Notes: generated from the sequence alone by a model not told the origin. 64,000 nucleotides of DNA from an uncultured Eubacteriales bacterium (GCA_949743655.1 CATJUP010000101.1:1-64000); one strand, 5' to 3'; numbered from the stretch's first letter, positions 30,939 through 41,706 are shown. Numbers and translations are program-made.

Positions 30939-31709
30939 GTGATAACTATTAAAAACATAGCTATTATAACAGGCGCAAGTAGTGGTCTTGGAAGAGAATT
31001 TGTAAAACTTATATCAAAAAGCAAAAATATAGATGAGATTTGGGCATTATCAAGAAACAAAAAAAAATTATCTCGTCTTAAAATACAGTTTGGTAAAAAA
31101 ATAAAAATATTTCCCATTGATTTATCAGATATAAACGCTATAAACAAATTTAGCCAAAACTTATCAAACGTAAATATAAAAATACTTATAAACAATGCCG
31201 GTTATGCCAAATTTTGCTCATATAACGACATAAGTATTTACGAGTCGGCTAATATGATAAATTTAAACTGCTCCGCTGTTGTTGCTATGTGTGTTATATG
31301 TATTCCTCACATGAAAAACAAAAGTCATATTATTAATATATCATCTCAAGCCGCTTTTCAGCCTTTGCCATACCAAAACATATATAGCTCTACAAAGGCA
31401 TTTGTAAAAAATTACTCAATAGCGCTTAATAAGGAACTTAAAGAAAAAGGAATTGTGTCAACGGCGGTGTGTCCTGGCTGGATTAAAACCAATTTATATA
31501 TTAGGGCTAAAATAGGCGCCAAAAAAGCCACAAACAAATTTGCTGGTATTGTAAGCCCAAATAAAGTAGCCAAAAAAGCTCTTAAAGACGCGTTTAAAAA
31601 CAAAGACATATCAGTATATGGAATACATGTTAAAACAGAAATTTTACTTTCAAAAATAATGCCTCATAATTTTGTTATATGGGCATGGCTTAAACAACAA
31701 GGATTATAA
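30939..31709 (+). CDS. Short-chain dehydrogenase/reductase
   Basis: AIITGASSGLGREF, LINNAGYAKF, YSSTKAFVKNYS. Confidence 0.92.
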   Translation: MITIKNIAIITGASSGLGREFVKLISKSKNIDEIWALSRNKKKLSRLKIQFGKKIKIFPIDLSDINAINKFSQNLSNVNIKILINNAGYAKFCSYNDISIYESANMINLNCSAVVAMCVICIPHMKNKSHIINISSQAAFQPLPYQNIYSSTKAFVKNYSIALNKELKEKGIVSTAVCPGWIKTNLYIRAKIGAKKATNKFAGIVSPNKVAKKALKDAFKNKDISVYGIHVKTEILLSKIMPHNFVIWAWLKQQGL

Positions 31710-31736
31710 TTTTAGTAATTTTTAATTTAAATTTTT

Positions 31737-31759
31737 TGTCCCGCTTAAAAAGCGGGACA
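31737..31759. terminator. Terminator between convergent SDR and pyk
   Basis: GTCCCGCTTaaaAAGCGGGAC. Confidence 0.8.
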
Positions 31760-31769
31760 AATTATATTT

Positions 31770-33536
31770 TTATTCTTTCTCGTCTGGCACACCAAAATAC
31801 ACAAACCCTTTTTTACCATCAACAGTAATAAGTGAGTTATCTTTAATAAGCTCTGTAACATTTATTTTACACATTATAACTGGTATATCTAAAATATTGC
31901 CCACAAGCTCTGAGCACTGGTCATTTTCTTTTTCCAAAGGTCCTATAACAAGCGCGCTTGCTCTTTTTATATAAGGTAATATAGTATTGTCAATTTTGTT
32001 TGTAACTATTATATCACCTGTTTTAAACTTTTTTTCCGCCTCGCCAGAAAAGTTTATTATTGTGGCTTTACCAGATACTCTCTTGTTGCCTACACCTTCA
32101 CCTTTGCATATAACGCTTCCAACTATATCTATACGCAAAGTGTTTGTGGAGCCAGAAACGCCCACAGGCACACCTATTGCTATTACCACTGTATCTCCAT
32201 TTTTTGCTATGCCGCTTTTTGTAGCAGTGCTTAATGCCAAATCAAAAACTTTGTCGTTATCCTCTATTTCCTCCTCATGCACTGGTTTGCAGCCCCAAAC
32301 AAGATTTAACTGTCTCCATACTCTTTCGGAACTACTGCTTACAGCTATAGGACACACAGGTTTATATTTAGCTATCATTCTTGCTGTAAGACCTGTTTTT
32401 GTAACTGTGGCTATACAGCTTGTTTTAAGTTCTGCCGCTATACTGCACGCCGCATAACTTATGGCGTTTGTCATATTTTTATCGGCTATACTGTAATTAG
32501 TTTTAAGCGCCTTTGAGTAATCAATATTGCTTTCTGTTGTTTCGGCTATTTTAGCCATTATTTTAACAGCCTCCGCCGGATAACTTCCTTGAGCTGTCTC
32601 ACCAGAAAGCATTATAGCGTCACTTCCGTCAAATATAGCATTAGCAACATCGTTAGACTCTGCTCTTGTAGGGCGTGGGTTAGCTACCATAGACTCAAGC
32701 ATTTGAGTAGCAGTAATAACAGGTTTACAGTTATCGTTAGCTTTTTTTATAAGCTCTTTTTGAACAACAGGTACTTCATCTATAGGTATTTCAACACCTA
32801 AATCTCCTCTGGCAACCATTATACCGTCAGATACAGCAAGTATTTCGTCTATGTTTTTAACGCCCTCACGGCTTTCTATTTTAGATATTATACAAATATC
32901 GTTTCCGCCGTTTTCCTCAAGCACATGACGTATTTTAAGCACATCATTAGCCGAGCGTATAAATGACGCCGCTATATAGTCAAAACCCATTTTAATACCA
33001 AATTTTAAGTCATCTATATCTCTTTGTGTAAGTATAGGCAAATCCAAATTTACATCCGGTATATTCACACCTTTATTAGAACTTAAAAAACCGCCGTTTA
33101 CAACTTCACATTCAACATCGGTATCTGTTATATTTAAAACCCTTAACTCCACAAGTCCATCATCAATTAATATTCTATTTCCCTTTTTAATCTCCAAAGG
33201 AAGGTTATGGTATGTAACACTTACCATATTTTCGTTTCCCTCAATATCACGGTTAGTAAGCGTAAAATGATTTCCTGGCTCAAGATACACTTTTTTGTTA
33301 TCTTTAAATCGTTTAATTCTTATTTCTGGTCCTTTTGTGTCAAGTATAAGCGGTATAGGCGCGTTTAACTCCTCTCTTACGGCTTTAAGATTATTTATAA
33401 GCTCCGTATGTGTCTCATATGTTCCGTGAGAAAAATTTATTCTGGCGGCGTCCATTCCATTTTTTATAAGCTCTCTCATTTTTTCCACAGTGCTGGTAGC
33501 TGGTCCAAGAGTACATAATATTTTTGTTCTTTTCAT
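31770..33536 (-). CDS. pyk: Pyruvate kinase with C-terminal PEP-utilising mobile domain
   Basis: MKRTKILCTLGPATSTVEKMRELI, MVARGDLGVEIP, ATQMLESM; start moved to MKRTK. Confidence 0.96.
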   Translation of the reverse strand: MKRTKILCTLGPATSTVEKMRELIKNGMDAARINFSHGTYETHTELINNLKAVREELNAPIPLILDTKGPEIRIKRFKDNKKVYLEPGNHFTLTNRDIEGNENMVSVTYHNLPLEIKKGNRILIDDGLVELRVLNITDTDVECEVVNGGFLSSNKGVNIPDVNLDLPILTQRDIDDLKFGIKMGFDYIAASFIRSANDVLKIRHVLEENGGNDICIISKIESREGVKNIDEILAVSDGIMVARGDLGVEIPIDEVPVVQKELIKKANDNCKPVITATQMLESMVANPRPTRAESNDVANAIFDGSDAIMLSGETAQGSYPAEAVKIMAKIAETTESNIDYSKALKTNYSIADKNMTNAISYAACSIAAELKTSCIATVTKTGLTARMIAKYKPVCPIAVSSSSERVWRQLNLVWGCKPVHEEEIEDNDKVFDLALSTATKSGIAKNGDTVVIAIGVPVGVSGSTNTLRIDIVGSVICKGEGVGNKRVSGKATIINFSGEAEKKFKTGDIIVTNKIDNTILPYIKRASALVIGPLEKENDQCSELVGNILDIPVIMCKINVTELIKDNSLITVDGKKGFVYFGVPDEKE

Positions 33537-33612
33537 ATATAAACCCCCATATTTAATTTTTTTACACAATAATATTGTATCCAGATAATTTTAATTCTAT
33601 AATAATTAATGA

Positions 33613-36600
33613 TTATATAGTTTTATATCTCATAACAACATTGCTGTCACCTAATAGCATTTTAAGTCCGTCAATAAGTATTTCATCGTCAGACGCAAAA
33701 TATTGTGATGAAGCTCTCATTACATCTCCTGTTTGTTCCACTTTTACAATAACTGGTATATTGCCTCTAAAATTTTCTATTATTCTGTTAGCTTTACTTA
33801 ATTGCTGCATATCTTTTACTTTTAAATAAAGTTTATCTGGCATTTGTATATTGGAGTTTTCTAAATTAAGCGGTGTTATTTCTTCAGCTATAAATTTTCC
33901 GTCACCTTCAGCCGGAATATCAGCTCTTCCTTTTACAATAACAATACTTCCTGGAAGTATAAAGTCACCCCAAACAGAATATGTATTAGGAAAAACAATA
34001 GTCTCAATTATTCCATACATATCCTCAAGGTTCATGTAAGCCATTATTTTATTGTTTTTAGTTGACTTAATTTTTTTCGAGTTTACAATACCCCCAAGTA
34101 CAACCCTTTGTCCATCTTTTATATCACAGTTTCCATATTCATCTTTATTAAAGTCTTTGCTGTAAGCGCTTACTTTGTCATTTAACACGTCCTCATATTC
34201 CAAAAGAGGATGACCGCTTATGTAAATACCTAAAACCTCTTTTTCCATAGCTAATATTTTAGAGTTTGAAAACTCATCAATATCCTCAAAGTTATCTTTT
34301 TGAACTTCGTTATACTCTTGCGCTCCAAAAAGACTTATTTGACCCTCTATATTGTTTTTTCTGCTTTGAACCACTCCATCATATATCCCTCTAAAATTAG
34401 CCATATATTGAGAGCGTTTAGCGCCTAAAGAGTCGAAAGCACCACTTTTTATAAGGTTTTCTATCGCGTGTTTATTAATATCCTTTTCGCTTACTCTTGT
34501 TATAAAATCCTTAAAAGTTTTATACTTGCCATTTTTATTACGCTCATTAACAACAGCGTTTATAACTGACTCTCCTATACTTTTTATAGCCATAAGACCA
34601 AAACGTATTTTTTTTCCGTCTACCGAAAAATTTCCAAAACCCTCATTTATGTCTGGCGGAAGAAGTTCTATGCCCATTTTGCTGCACTCTTGTATATACT
34701 CGCATACCTTATTAGGAAAATCTATAACACTACTCATAAGTGCTGCCATAAACTCCACAGGATAATATGTTTTAAGCCATGCTGTTTTGTAGCCCACAAC
34801 AGCATAACAAGCGGCGTGACTTCTGTTAAACGCGTATTTGGCAAAGTCAGTCATCTCGTCAAATATTTTCTCTGCGGTTTCAGCCGGTATACCGTTTTTA
34901 ACACAGCCCAAAACTGTACCGTCTTCAGTGCCATAAACAAAATTTTTGCGCTCTTTAGCCATTACTGATGCTTTTTTCTTACTCATAGCCCTTCTTACAA
35001 TATCGCTTCTTCCAAGGCTATATCCAGCTAATTTTCTAACAATCTGCATAACCTGCTCTTGATATACTATACAGCCATATGTTGGTTTAAGTATTTCTTC
35101 CAAACTATGGTGTGTATATGTTATGCTTCCAAAATTTTTTTTGCCTTTAACATATTTTGGTATAAAATCCATAGGACCAGGGCGGTAAAGAGATATTCCG
35201 GCGATTAAATCCTCAATACAGTTAGGCTTTAAGTCTTTTAAAAACACTTTCATTCCAGCGCTCTCCAACTGAAAAACGCCTTCAGTTTTTCCTTGCGCTA
35301 TAAGCTCGTAAACTTTTTGGTCATCATATTCAATATTTTCTAAGTCTATATCTGTTTTATGTATTCTGTTTATTTCGTCTAAAGCGCTTTGTATAACCGT
35401 AAGAGTTCTTAAACCCAAAAAATCAATTTTTAATATTCCCAATTCTTCAAGCAAAGTCATTGTGTACTGTGTAGACACAATACCATCACTGTAATAAAGC
35501 GGCACATAATCCACAACAGGGTCACGGCATATAACCACACCGGCGGCATGTGTTGATGCGTGTCTTGGAAGCCCCTCAAGACTAATGCTTGTGTCTATAA
35601 GTTTAGCCACATCAGCATTTGTATTATAAAGCTCATTTAACTCGCTGTTTATTTTAAGCGCCTTATTTATTGTCATTCCCAATTCGGAAGGTATCATTTT
35701 TGATATTCTGTCAACATCATTATAAGGTATAGCCAAAGCTCTTCCAACATCTTTTATAGCCGCTCTTGCCGCCATTGTTCCAAATGTTATTATCTGCGCT
35801 ACATGGTCATCGCCATATTTTTTAATAACATAATCAATAACTTCTTGACGTCTTTCAAAACAAAAATCAACGTCTATATCCGGCATGCTAACTCTTTCAG
35901 GATTTAAAAATCTTTCAAATATAAGGTTATATTTTATAGGGTCTATAGTTGTTATATCAAGACAATAAGAAACAATACTTCCTGCCGCCGAGCCTCTTCC
36001 AGGTCCTACACTTATGCCATTTGATTTAGCAAAATGTATAAAATCCCACACTATAAGAAAATACTCAACATATCCCATTTCCTCTATAGTGCTAAGTTCA
36101 TACTCAAGTCTTTCGGTAACGTCTTCTTTACAGTCTTTATATTTTTTATTAAAACCCTCATAACAAAGTTTTCTTAAATATGAGTAAGGCGTTTCACCTT
36201 CTGGCACATCAAAACGCGGTATTTTAAGCTCATGAAATTTAATGTCAACATTACATCTTTGGGCTATATTGTAAGTGTTTTCAAGCGCCTCAGGTGCGTA
36301 TTTAAAAAGTTCAGCCATTTCCTCAGGGCTTTTTATATAAAACTGTCCTCCCTCATAGCGCATACGGTTTTCATCATTTACAGTTTTTCCCGTCTGTACG
36401 CACAAAAGCACATCATGGCTTTGCGCGTCCTCTTTATAAATATAATGGCTGTCGTTACTGCATATAATTGGTATGCCTGTTTCGGCACTTATATTTAAAA
36501 TACCCTCGTTTACTATTTTTTGGTCACTTATGCCATGGTCCTGAAGTTCAAGATAAAAATTTCCCCTTCCAAATATATCGTCATACATAAGTGCCGTTTC

Positions 36601-37077
36601 TTTAGCCCTGTTATAAGATACTGTAAGTATATCCCTTGCCACGTTTCCCGCAATACACGCACTTGAGGCTATAATACCGTTATGATATTTTTTTAAAAGT
36701 TCCAAATCCACTCTTGGCTTATAATAAAAACCCTCAGTAAAGCCAAAAGAAACAAGTTTTATAAGGTTTTTATAACCTTCATTATTTTCAGCTAAAAGCA
36801 CAAGATGATAATAGTTATTTCCATTTACGCTATCTTTGTCAAAACGGCTTTTGGGCGCAACATAAACCTCACAGCCTATAATAGGCTTTATTCCAGCGGC
36901 TACAGCAGTTTTATAAAATTCAATAGCTCCATACATAGCACCATGGTCTGTAATAGCCACGCTGTCCATACCCAAATCTTTAACGCGTTTTATAAGCTCA
37001 TCTATTTTAGCCGAGCCATCAAGAAGGCTGTAGCCTGTATGTACATGGAGATGTGTAAATTTAATTTTATTATCCAT
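33613..37077 (-). CDS. dnaE: DNA polymerase III alpha subunit (DnaE)
   Basis: PHP domain FTHLHVHTGYSLLDGSAKI; GPGRGSAAGSIVSYCLDIT; PDIDVDFCFERR. Confidence 0.97.
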   Translation of the reverse strand: MDNKIKFTHLHVHTGYSLLDGSAKIDELIKRVKDLGMDSVAITDHGAMYGAIEFYKTAVAAGIKPIIGCEVYVAPKSRFDKDSVNGNNYYHLVLLAENNEGYKNLIKLVSFGFTEGFYYKPRVDLELLKKYHNGIIASSACIAGNVARDILTVSYNRAKETALMYDDIFGRGNFYLELQDHGISDQKIVNEGILNISAETGIPIICSNDSHYIYKEDAQSHDVLLCVQTGKTVNDENRMRYEGGQFYIKSPEEMAELFKYAPEALENTYNIAQRCNVDIKFHELKIPRFDVPEGETPYSYLRKLCYEGFNKKYKDCKEDVTERLEYELSTIEEMGYVEYFLIVWDFIHFAKSNGISVGPGRGSAAGSIVSYCLDITTIDPIKYNLIFERFLNPERVSMPDIDVDFCFERRQEVIDYVIKKYGDDHVAQIITFGTMAARAAIKDVGRALAIPYNDVDRISKMIPSELGMTINKALKINSELNELYNTNADVAKLIDTSISLEGLPRHASTHAAGVVICRDPVVDYVPLYYSDGIVSTQYTMTLLEELGILKIDFLGLRTLTVIQSALDEINRIHKTDIDLENIEYDDQKVYELIAQGKTEGVFQLESAGMKVFLKDLKPNCIEDLIAGISLYRPGPMDFIPKYVKGKKNFGSITYTHHSLEEILKPTYGCIVYQEQVMQIVRKLAGYSLGRSDIVRRAMSKKKASVMAKERKNFVYGTEDGTVLGCVKNGIPAETAEKIFDEMTDFAKYAFNRSHAACYAVVGYKTAWLKTYYPVEFMAALMSSVIDFPNKVCEYIQECSKMGIELLPPDINEGFGNFSVDGKKIRFGLMAIKSIGESVINAVVNERNKNGKYKTFKDFITRVSEKDINKHAIENLIKSGAFDSLGAKRSQYMANFRGIYDGVVQSRKNNIEGQISLFGAQEYNEVQKDNFEDIDEFSNSKILAMEKEVLGIYISGHPLLEYEDVLNDKVSAYSKDFNKDEYGNCDIKDGQRVVLGGIVNSKKIKSTKNNKIMAYMNLEDMYGIIETIVFPNTYSVWGDFILPGSIVIVKGRADIPAEGDGKFIAEEITPLNLENSNIQMPDKLYLKVKDMQQLSKANRIIENFRGNIPVIVKVEQTGDVMRASSQYFASDDEILIDGLKMLLGDSNVVMRYKTI

Positions 37078-37112
37078 AATATTCAGCCTCCTAAAAATTA
37101 ACTGATAACTTC

Positions 37113-37267
37113 TTCTTCCTTTCTTGAAAGAAAGGAAGCCAAAGAACTTTAACTCTTAACCATTGTGTGCAAGTGATATTGGCTGAACTAATTTAGTTTA
37201 TGTTTGTGCAACAAATACACATATCTTTCTTGAAAGATATAAAGCTAAAGAACTTTAACTTTCAAAA
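37113..37267. repeat. Dispersed intergenic repeat R4
   Basis: CTTCCTTTCTTGAAAGAAAGGAAGCCAAAGAACTTTAACTCTTAACC...; period 106 (37119 to 37225). Confidence 0.8.
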
Positions 37268-37290
37268 GCGTATATAAACAATTTAATATA

Positions 37291-38388
37291 TTATTCCGCT
37301 TTAACTTCTGTCCAAATATCATTCCAAGTATTTTTAACCTCGTCTGTTCTATACTGCATAAAATAAAGTCTGTTAAGTGACTCTTCATCCATAGCAGCAG
37401 ATGCGGCATACTCAGGGTCTATATCAGCAGCGGCTTCTTTGTTTACAGGCGCTGGTCCTCCTGTTGCTGCCCAGTTATACTGAAAATCTTTGCTTATCAT
37501 CCAATCTATAAACTTATAAGCCATATCTTTGTTATTGCTGTTAGAGGCTATAGCCCAATTATCTACCCAGCCTATAGCACCGTCTTCAGGCACTACAAAA
37601 GCTATAGGCTCTCCCTCTTGTTTCATATATGCTGACTGTCCCGACCACATAAGTCCAAGTGATATTTGTTTTCCAGCAAAAAGTTTTGAAAACTCGTCAC
37701 CAGTTTTCCAATATGTTCTGTTAAGAGGTTTTTGCTCAATTAGCTTCTGTTTAACAGCCTCAATGTCGTTAGGCGCATTAGGGTCTTGTCCTAATACTAT
37801 AGCCGCCGCCATAACAGCATCGTTATAGTCATCTCTAAAAGCTATTTTACCTGAATACGCTTCATCAAACAAACAACTCATGCTTTTTGGCGGTTCTTTA
37901 ATTTCGTCAGTGTTATAAGCTATAGCTGTAGAACCCCAAACAAAAGGTACAGCATACATTTTATCGCCGTCAAAACATTCTTCTTGTGTTTTAAAACGGT
38001 CAAAAAGCTGAGCAAAATTCTCAAGTTTTGATGTGTCTATTTCTTCAAAAAGTCCGTCCTTAACAGCAGCCGGAAGTATTGTACAGTTAGGCAAACAAAC
38101 GTCTATTTCACCAGCTTTTGATGTCCTTAATTTTGTAAGCAATTCTTCCTCACTTGACATATATGTATTTACGATTTCACAGTTATAAGTCTCTTCAAAC
38201 TCTTTAATAAAATTAGCATCGTCAGAGCCATAGTCTTTCCAATTTACTACATATAGTTTTGTTTTTTCATTTTCTTCGGCTGAAGATACTACATTTAAGT
38301 TTTCACCCGAATTTTTGTTTCCACAGCCGGCTAAAGACACAGCTATTACCGCCGCTAAAAACACAGAAGCCAATTTTTTTAATGTCAT
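37291..38388 (-). CDS. Spermidine/putrescine-type ABC substrate-binding lipoprotein
   Basis: Lipobox VSLAGCGNK; PotD-like TKLYVVNWKDYGSDD..., AIAYNTDEIKEPPKSM. Confidence 0.88.
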   Translation of the reverse strand: MTLKKLASVFLAAVIAVSLAGCGNKNSGENLNVVSSAEENEKTKLYVVNWKDYGSDDANFIKEFEETYNCEIVNTYMSSEEELLTKLRTSKAGEIDVCLPNCTILPAAVKDGLFEEIDTSKLENFAQLFDRFKTQEECFDGDKMYAVPFVWGSTAIAYNTDEIKEPPKSMSCLFDEAYSGKIAFRDDYNDAVMAAAIVLGQDPNAPNDIEAVKQKLIEQKPLNRTYWKTGDEFSKLFAGKQISLGLMWSGQSAYMKQEGEPIAFVVPEDGAIGWVDNWAIASNSNNKDMAYKFIDWMISKDFQYNWAATGGPAPVNKEAAADIDPEYAASAAMDEESLNRLYFMQYRTDEVKNTWNDIWTEVKAE

Positions 38389-38415
38389 TAAAAACATCTC
38401 CTTAATATTAAGTAA

Positions 38416-38940
38416 TTATTCAATTATAATTTGACACATTCTCATAGTCTCTATAGCGTGATTGTGGTTTTCTTCACTTGTTCCAGCACAAAGAGAGCTT
38501 ACAACGGCTATAGGTACTTCTTTAAGTTTTGATTTAAGCAAAATAGCATTTGAAACAACGCATATGTCAGTGCAAAGACCTATAATAGTTACTTTATCAT
38601 AATTTACCGCTGACGCTATATCCATAAGTTCAATACTTCCAAAAACTGGTTTGTCAACAACACAAAGTATTTTGCCTTCACCAGCATTATACACTTCATT
38701 TTTTATTCTCCAGCCATGAGTGTTTTTAATACAGTGTTTAACTGGAAGATTTTTCCCCTCCATTGTGTCAAGGTAGTTTTCATAATGAGTGTCTCTTGTA
38801 TAAACCACATCACCCTCAAAATTTTTTATTTTATCACACACAGGTTCAACTATTTTTAATGCCTCATCAGTGCCAAGTACGCCGTCTATAAAATCATTTT
38901 GCATATCCACTACAACAAGAAGTTCTTTCATAATTAACAC
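38416..38940 (-). CDS. Isochorismatase/nicotinamidase-family cysteine hydrolase
   Basis: LLVVVDMQNDFIDGVLG, VYTRDTHYENYLDT, IIGLCTDICVVSNAI. Confidence 0.92.
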   Translation of the reverse strand: MLIMKELLVVVDMQNDFIDGVLGTDEALKIVEPVCDKIKNFEGDVVYTRDTHYENYLDTMEGKNLPVKHCIKNTHGWRIKNEVYNAGEGKILCVVDKPVFGSIELMDIASAVNYDKVTIIGLCTDICVVSNAILLKSKLKEVPIAVVSSLCAGTSEENHNHAIETMRMCQIIIE

Positions 38941-38979
38941 TCCCTTAATTTAGAAAAAATTAATAATTCTGTTTTAATA

Positions 38980-39660
38980 TTATTTATCGTACTTATTTTT
39001 AAGTAATTCAAAATGGTTTTTATTATAATCAATTATACCCTCTTTTTTCATTTTTCCAAGCTCGTTAGACATAGCGCTTCTGTCAACACAAATAAAATCT
39101 GCCAGTTCCTGTCTGTTAAATGATATATCAAAACTTGACTTTCCAGCATTTTCCGCCTGCTCTGAAAAAAACGACATAAGTTTTTCTCTTGTTGTGCGTT
39201 TTGTTATGTGTTCTATTTTTTTATTAAGAGCGTATGCCTTATACGCCAATATTTGTATAATATTAACATTAAGTTTTTGGCGTAATATATCTGTACTTTC
39301 CCCCTCACTTTTAATAAGTTTTAATATATCAAGCAGAAGTATTTTAGTGTCCTCAACACAAAAAGCGCTTATATTAGCGGATGTTTTGTTTTGAAAAATA
39401 TAAACCTCACCAAAAATATCGCCTTTTAAAATATCGGTAGTTATACTTCTGTTTCCATAGTAATCTTCTTTTTGTATACGCACCCAACCGCTAAGCACAA
39501 GCCCTATTTTTTTTATATAATCACCATAATTAAAAACATACTGTCCTTTTTTATAAAACACAGTTTGCCCATTTAAAAAACTTATAGCTTTTTCAATTTC
39601 ATTATTGTTTAAATTTTTAAAAAGCCATGATTTCTCAATAATACTAATATATTCATTCAA
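38980..39660 (-). CDS. Crp/Fnr-family transcriptional regulator
   Basis: cNMP-binding fold plus FNRQELADFICVDRSAMSNELGKMKKEGIIDY HTH. Confidence 0.92.
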   Translation of the reverse strand: MNEYISIIEKSWLFKNLNNNEIEKAISFLNGQTVFYKKGQYVFNYGDYIKKIGLVLSGWVRIQKEDYYGNRSITTDILKGDIFGEVYIFQNKTSANISAFCVEDTKILLLDILKLIKSEGESTDILRQKLNVNIIQILAYKAYALNKKIEHITKRTTREKLMSFFSEQAENAGKSSFDISFNRQELADFICVDRSAMSNELGKMKKEGIIDYNKNHFELLKNKYDK

Positions 39661-39779
39661 AATTTATCACTTCCGTTGTAAAAACAACTTACTTGTGACA
39701 TTTATTTTACTATACTGTAATTATAAATTCAATGCTCATAAAATTATTTAATTATTAAAAATACAGGGGGAATTTATTT

Positions 39780-40436
39780 ATGCTCAGAAAAATAATTACA
39801 ATATCTCAAGAAAAATGCGATGGCTGTGGTATTTGCGTAAACGCGTGCCATGAGGGCGCTATAGGAATAAAAGACAAAAAAGCAGTATTATTAAGAGAGG
39901 ACTACTGTGACGGGCTTGGTGATTGTCTTCCCGCATGCCCAAAAAACGCCATAAAATTTGAGCAAAGAGAAGCGGAGGAATATAACGAAGCGGCTGTAAA
40001 AGAAAATTTAAAAAACCGCGCTTCAAAATCTATAAAAAATTCTGAAACATATTCGCATACCAAAATAAATAGTCAGCTTAGTCAATGGCCTGTTCAAATA
40101 AAACTCGCTCCTGTAAAAGCGCCTTATTTTGATGGTTGTAAACTGCTTATCGCCGCCGACTGCACGGCATTTGCATATGGAAATTTTCATAACGATTTTA
40201 TAAGCGGACATATTACGCTTATAGGCTGTCCAAAACTTGACATGGTTGACTACTCCGAAAAATTAAGTGAGATTATAAAACAAAATGACATACAAACTAT
40301 AACAATAGTAAAAATGAATGTTCCTTGCTGTAATGGAATAGAAAATGCTGTTAAAAAAGCCATAGCTAACAGCAAAACAACAGTGCCCGTAAATGTGTTT
40401 GTTGTTACTACCGATGGCAAATTAGCAACGCATTAA
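39780..40436 (+). CDS. 4Fe-4S dicluster ferredoxin-domain protein
   Basis: CDGCGICVNACHEGAI and CDGLGDCLPACPKNAI clusters. Confidence 0.92.
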   Translation: MLRKIITISQEKCDGCGICVNACHEGAIGIKDKKAVLLREDYCDGLGDCLPACPKNAIKFEQREAEEYNEAAVKENLKNRASKSIKNSETYSHTKINSQLSQWPVQIKLAPVKAPYFDGCKLLIAADCTAFAYGNFHNDFISGHITLIGCPKLDMVDYSEKLSEIIKQNDIQTITIVKMNVPCCNGIENAVKKAIANSKTTVPVNVFVVTTDGKLATH

Positions 40437-40465
40437 AATACTTTGAGCAAACTTTTATTTAAAAT

Positions 40466-40499
40466 AATGGAATAGGTATTGACAAGTACCTATTCCATT
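40466..40499. promoter_or_regulatory. 13-bp-arm perfect inverted repeat around TTGACA; operator or terminator
   Basis: AATGGAATAGGTA-ttgacaag-TACCTATTCCATT. Confidence 0.65.
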
Positions 40500-40531
40500 G
40501 TTATTTTTATAATTAAATATTTATCTTTTGA

Positions 40532-40933
40532 ATGGAAGGCGCATTTTTAATGTATATACCAAAAACAGAAAAAGAAATACGTTGTCCGCTTGAGTATGGT
40601 ATGAACATTTTTGGCGGCAAATGGAAATCTCGCATAATTTGTGTTTTAAACATTAAAAAAACCGTACGTTATGGCGAGTTAAAAAAGTTGCTATCAAACG
40701 GAATTACAGATACTGTTCTTGCCGCCGCTCTTAAAGAAATGCTCGCCGATGGCATATTAATACGTGAACAGTACAATGAAATGCCAATGAGAGTAGAGTA
40801 TTCTCTGTCAGATATGGGCAAATCAATAGTACCTCTCTTGTGGAATATTTGCAAATGGGCTAACATACGCCAAAAAGAAAGTGAATTGCCTATTATATGC
40901 ACAAATTGTGATTATGGCGAAAAAACGATTTAA
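40532..40933 (+). CDS. HxlR-family transcriptional regulator
   Basis: CPLEYGMNIFGGKWKSRIICVLN...VRYGELKKLLSNGITDTVLAAALKEM; VEYSLSDMGKSIVPLL. Confidence 0.94.
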   Translation: MEGAFLMYIPKTEKEIRCPLEYGMNIFGGKWKSRIICVLNIKKTVRYGELKKLLSNGITDTVLAAALKEMLADGILIREQYNEMPMRVEYSLSDMGKSIVPLLWNICKWANIRQKESELPIICTNCDYGEKTI

Positions 40934-40945
40934 TTGTTAGAGTAA

Positions 40946-40973
40946 GCACTCTCACTTAATATTTGAGAGTGCC
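40946..40973. terminator. Terminator hairpin
   Basis: GCACTCTCA..TGAGAGTGC followed by CTCTTATATT. Confidence 0.65.
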
Positions 40974-41013
40974 TCTTATATTAAATAGGACAGTAGTCTT
41001 TTAACTAATATAA

Positions 41014-41706
41014 TTACTCATTTTCTTTTTCAAGCAACATTATACCTCTCATAATATGATACCTCATTATGGTTCTTGCTCCGTCAGCGTCACGTCTTTT
41101 TATTCTGTCAACAATAATTTTGTGGTCTTCGGCTCCGTCACAACAAAACTGGTCATCTTTACACAAAATGAGCATTGTTTGTCCTATAGCAGTAAAAAGC
41201 ACTGGCATAAGTTTATCCATAAACTCATTATGAACCGATTTAGCTATTGACATATGAAATTTTTGTTCAGCTTTTCTTCTGTCTTCTGTATCGCCGTTTC
41301 TTATCAAATCATCAAGCATATCACAAAAAGTGCTCATACGTTTTATTTCGCTTTCAGTAGCTCTTATAGCTGCCAAATAAGCCGCCTCCGGCTCTATAAA
41401 AAGGCGTATTTCGTTTAAATCTCTCTCAGCTATTCCCTTTTTGGCGCAATTAGACATACCAAAATCATCGCCAAAATTATAGTTTTCACTTACAAATGTA
41501 CCGTTTCCACGTTTTATTACCAATACGCCTCTGTCAACAAGCATTCTTACAGCCTCTCTAAATGTAGTGCGGCTTACATTAAGCTCATTAGAAAAATCAG
41601 TCTCATTAGGCAGCCTTGCCCCTGGCAAAAATCTTTTCTCAACATCTATCATAGAAAGTATCTCATCTGCCACATTTTCTGATAAGACACGATTTTTTTT
41701 AACCAT
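41014..41706 (-). CDS. FadR-type GntR transcriptional regulator
   Basis: RLPNETDFSNELNVSRTTFREAVRMLVDRGVLVIKRGNGTFV plus FCD-like domain. Confidence 0.92.
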   Translation of the reverse strand: MVKKNRVLSENVADEILSMIDVEKRFLPGARLPNETDFSNELNVSRTTFREAVRMLVDRGVLVIKRGNGTFVSENYNFGDDFGMSNCAKKGIAERDLNEIRLFIEPEAAYLAAIRATESEIKRMSTFCDMLDDLIRNGDTEDRRKAEQKFHMSIAKSVHNEFMDKLMPVLFTAIGQTMLILCKDDQFCCDGAEDHKIIVDRIKRRDADGARTIMRYHIMRGIMLLEKENE

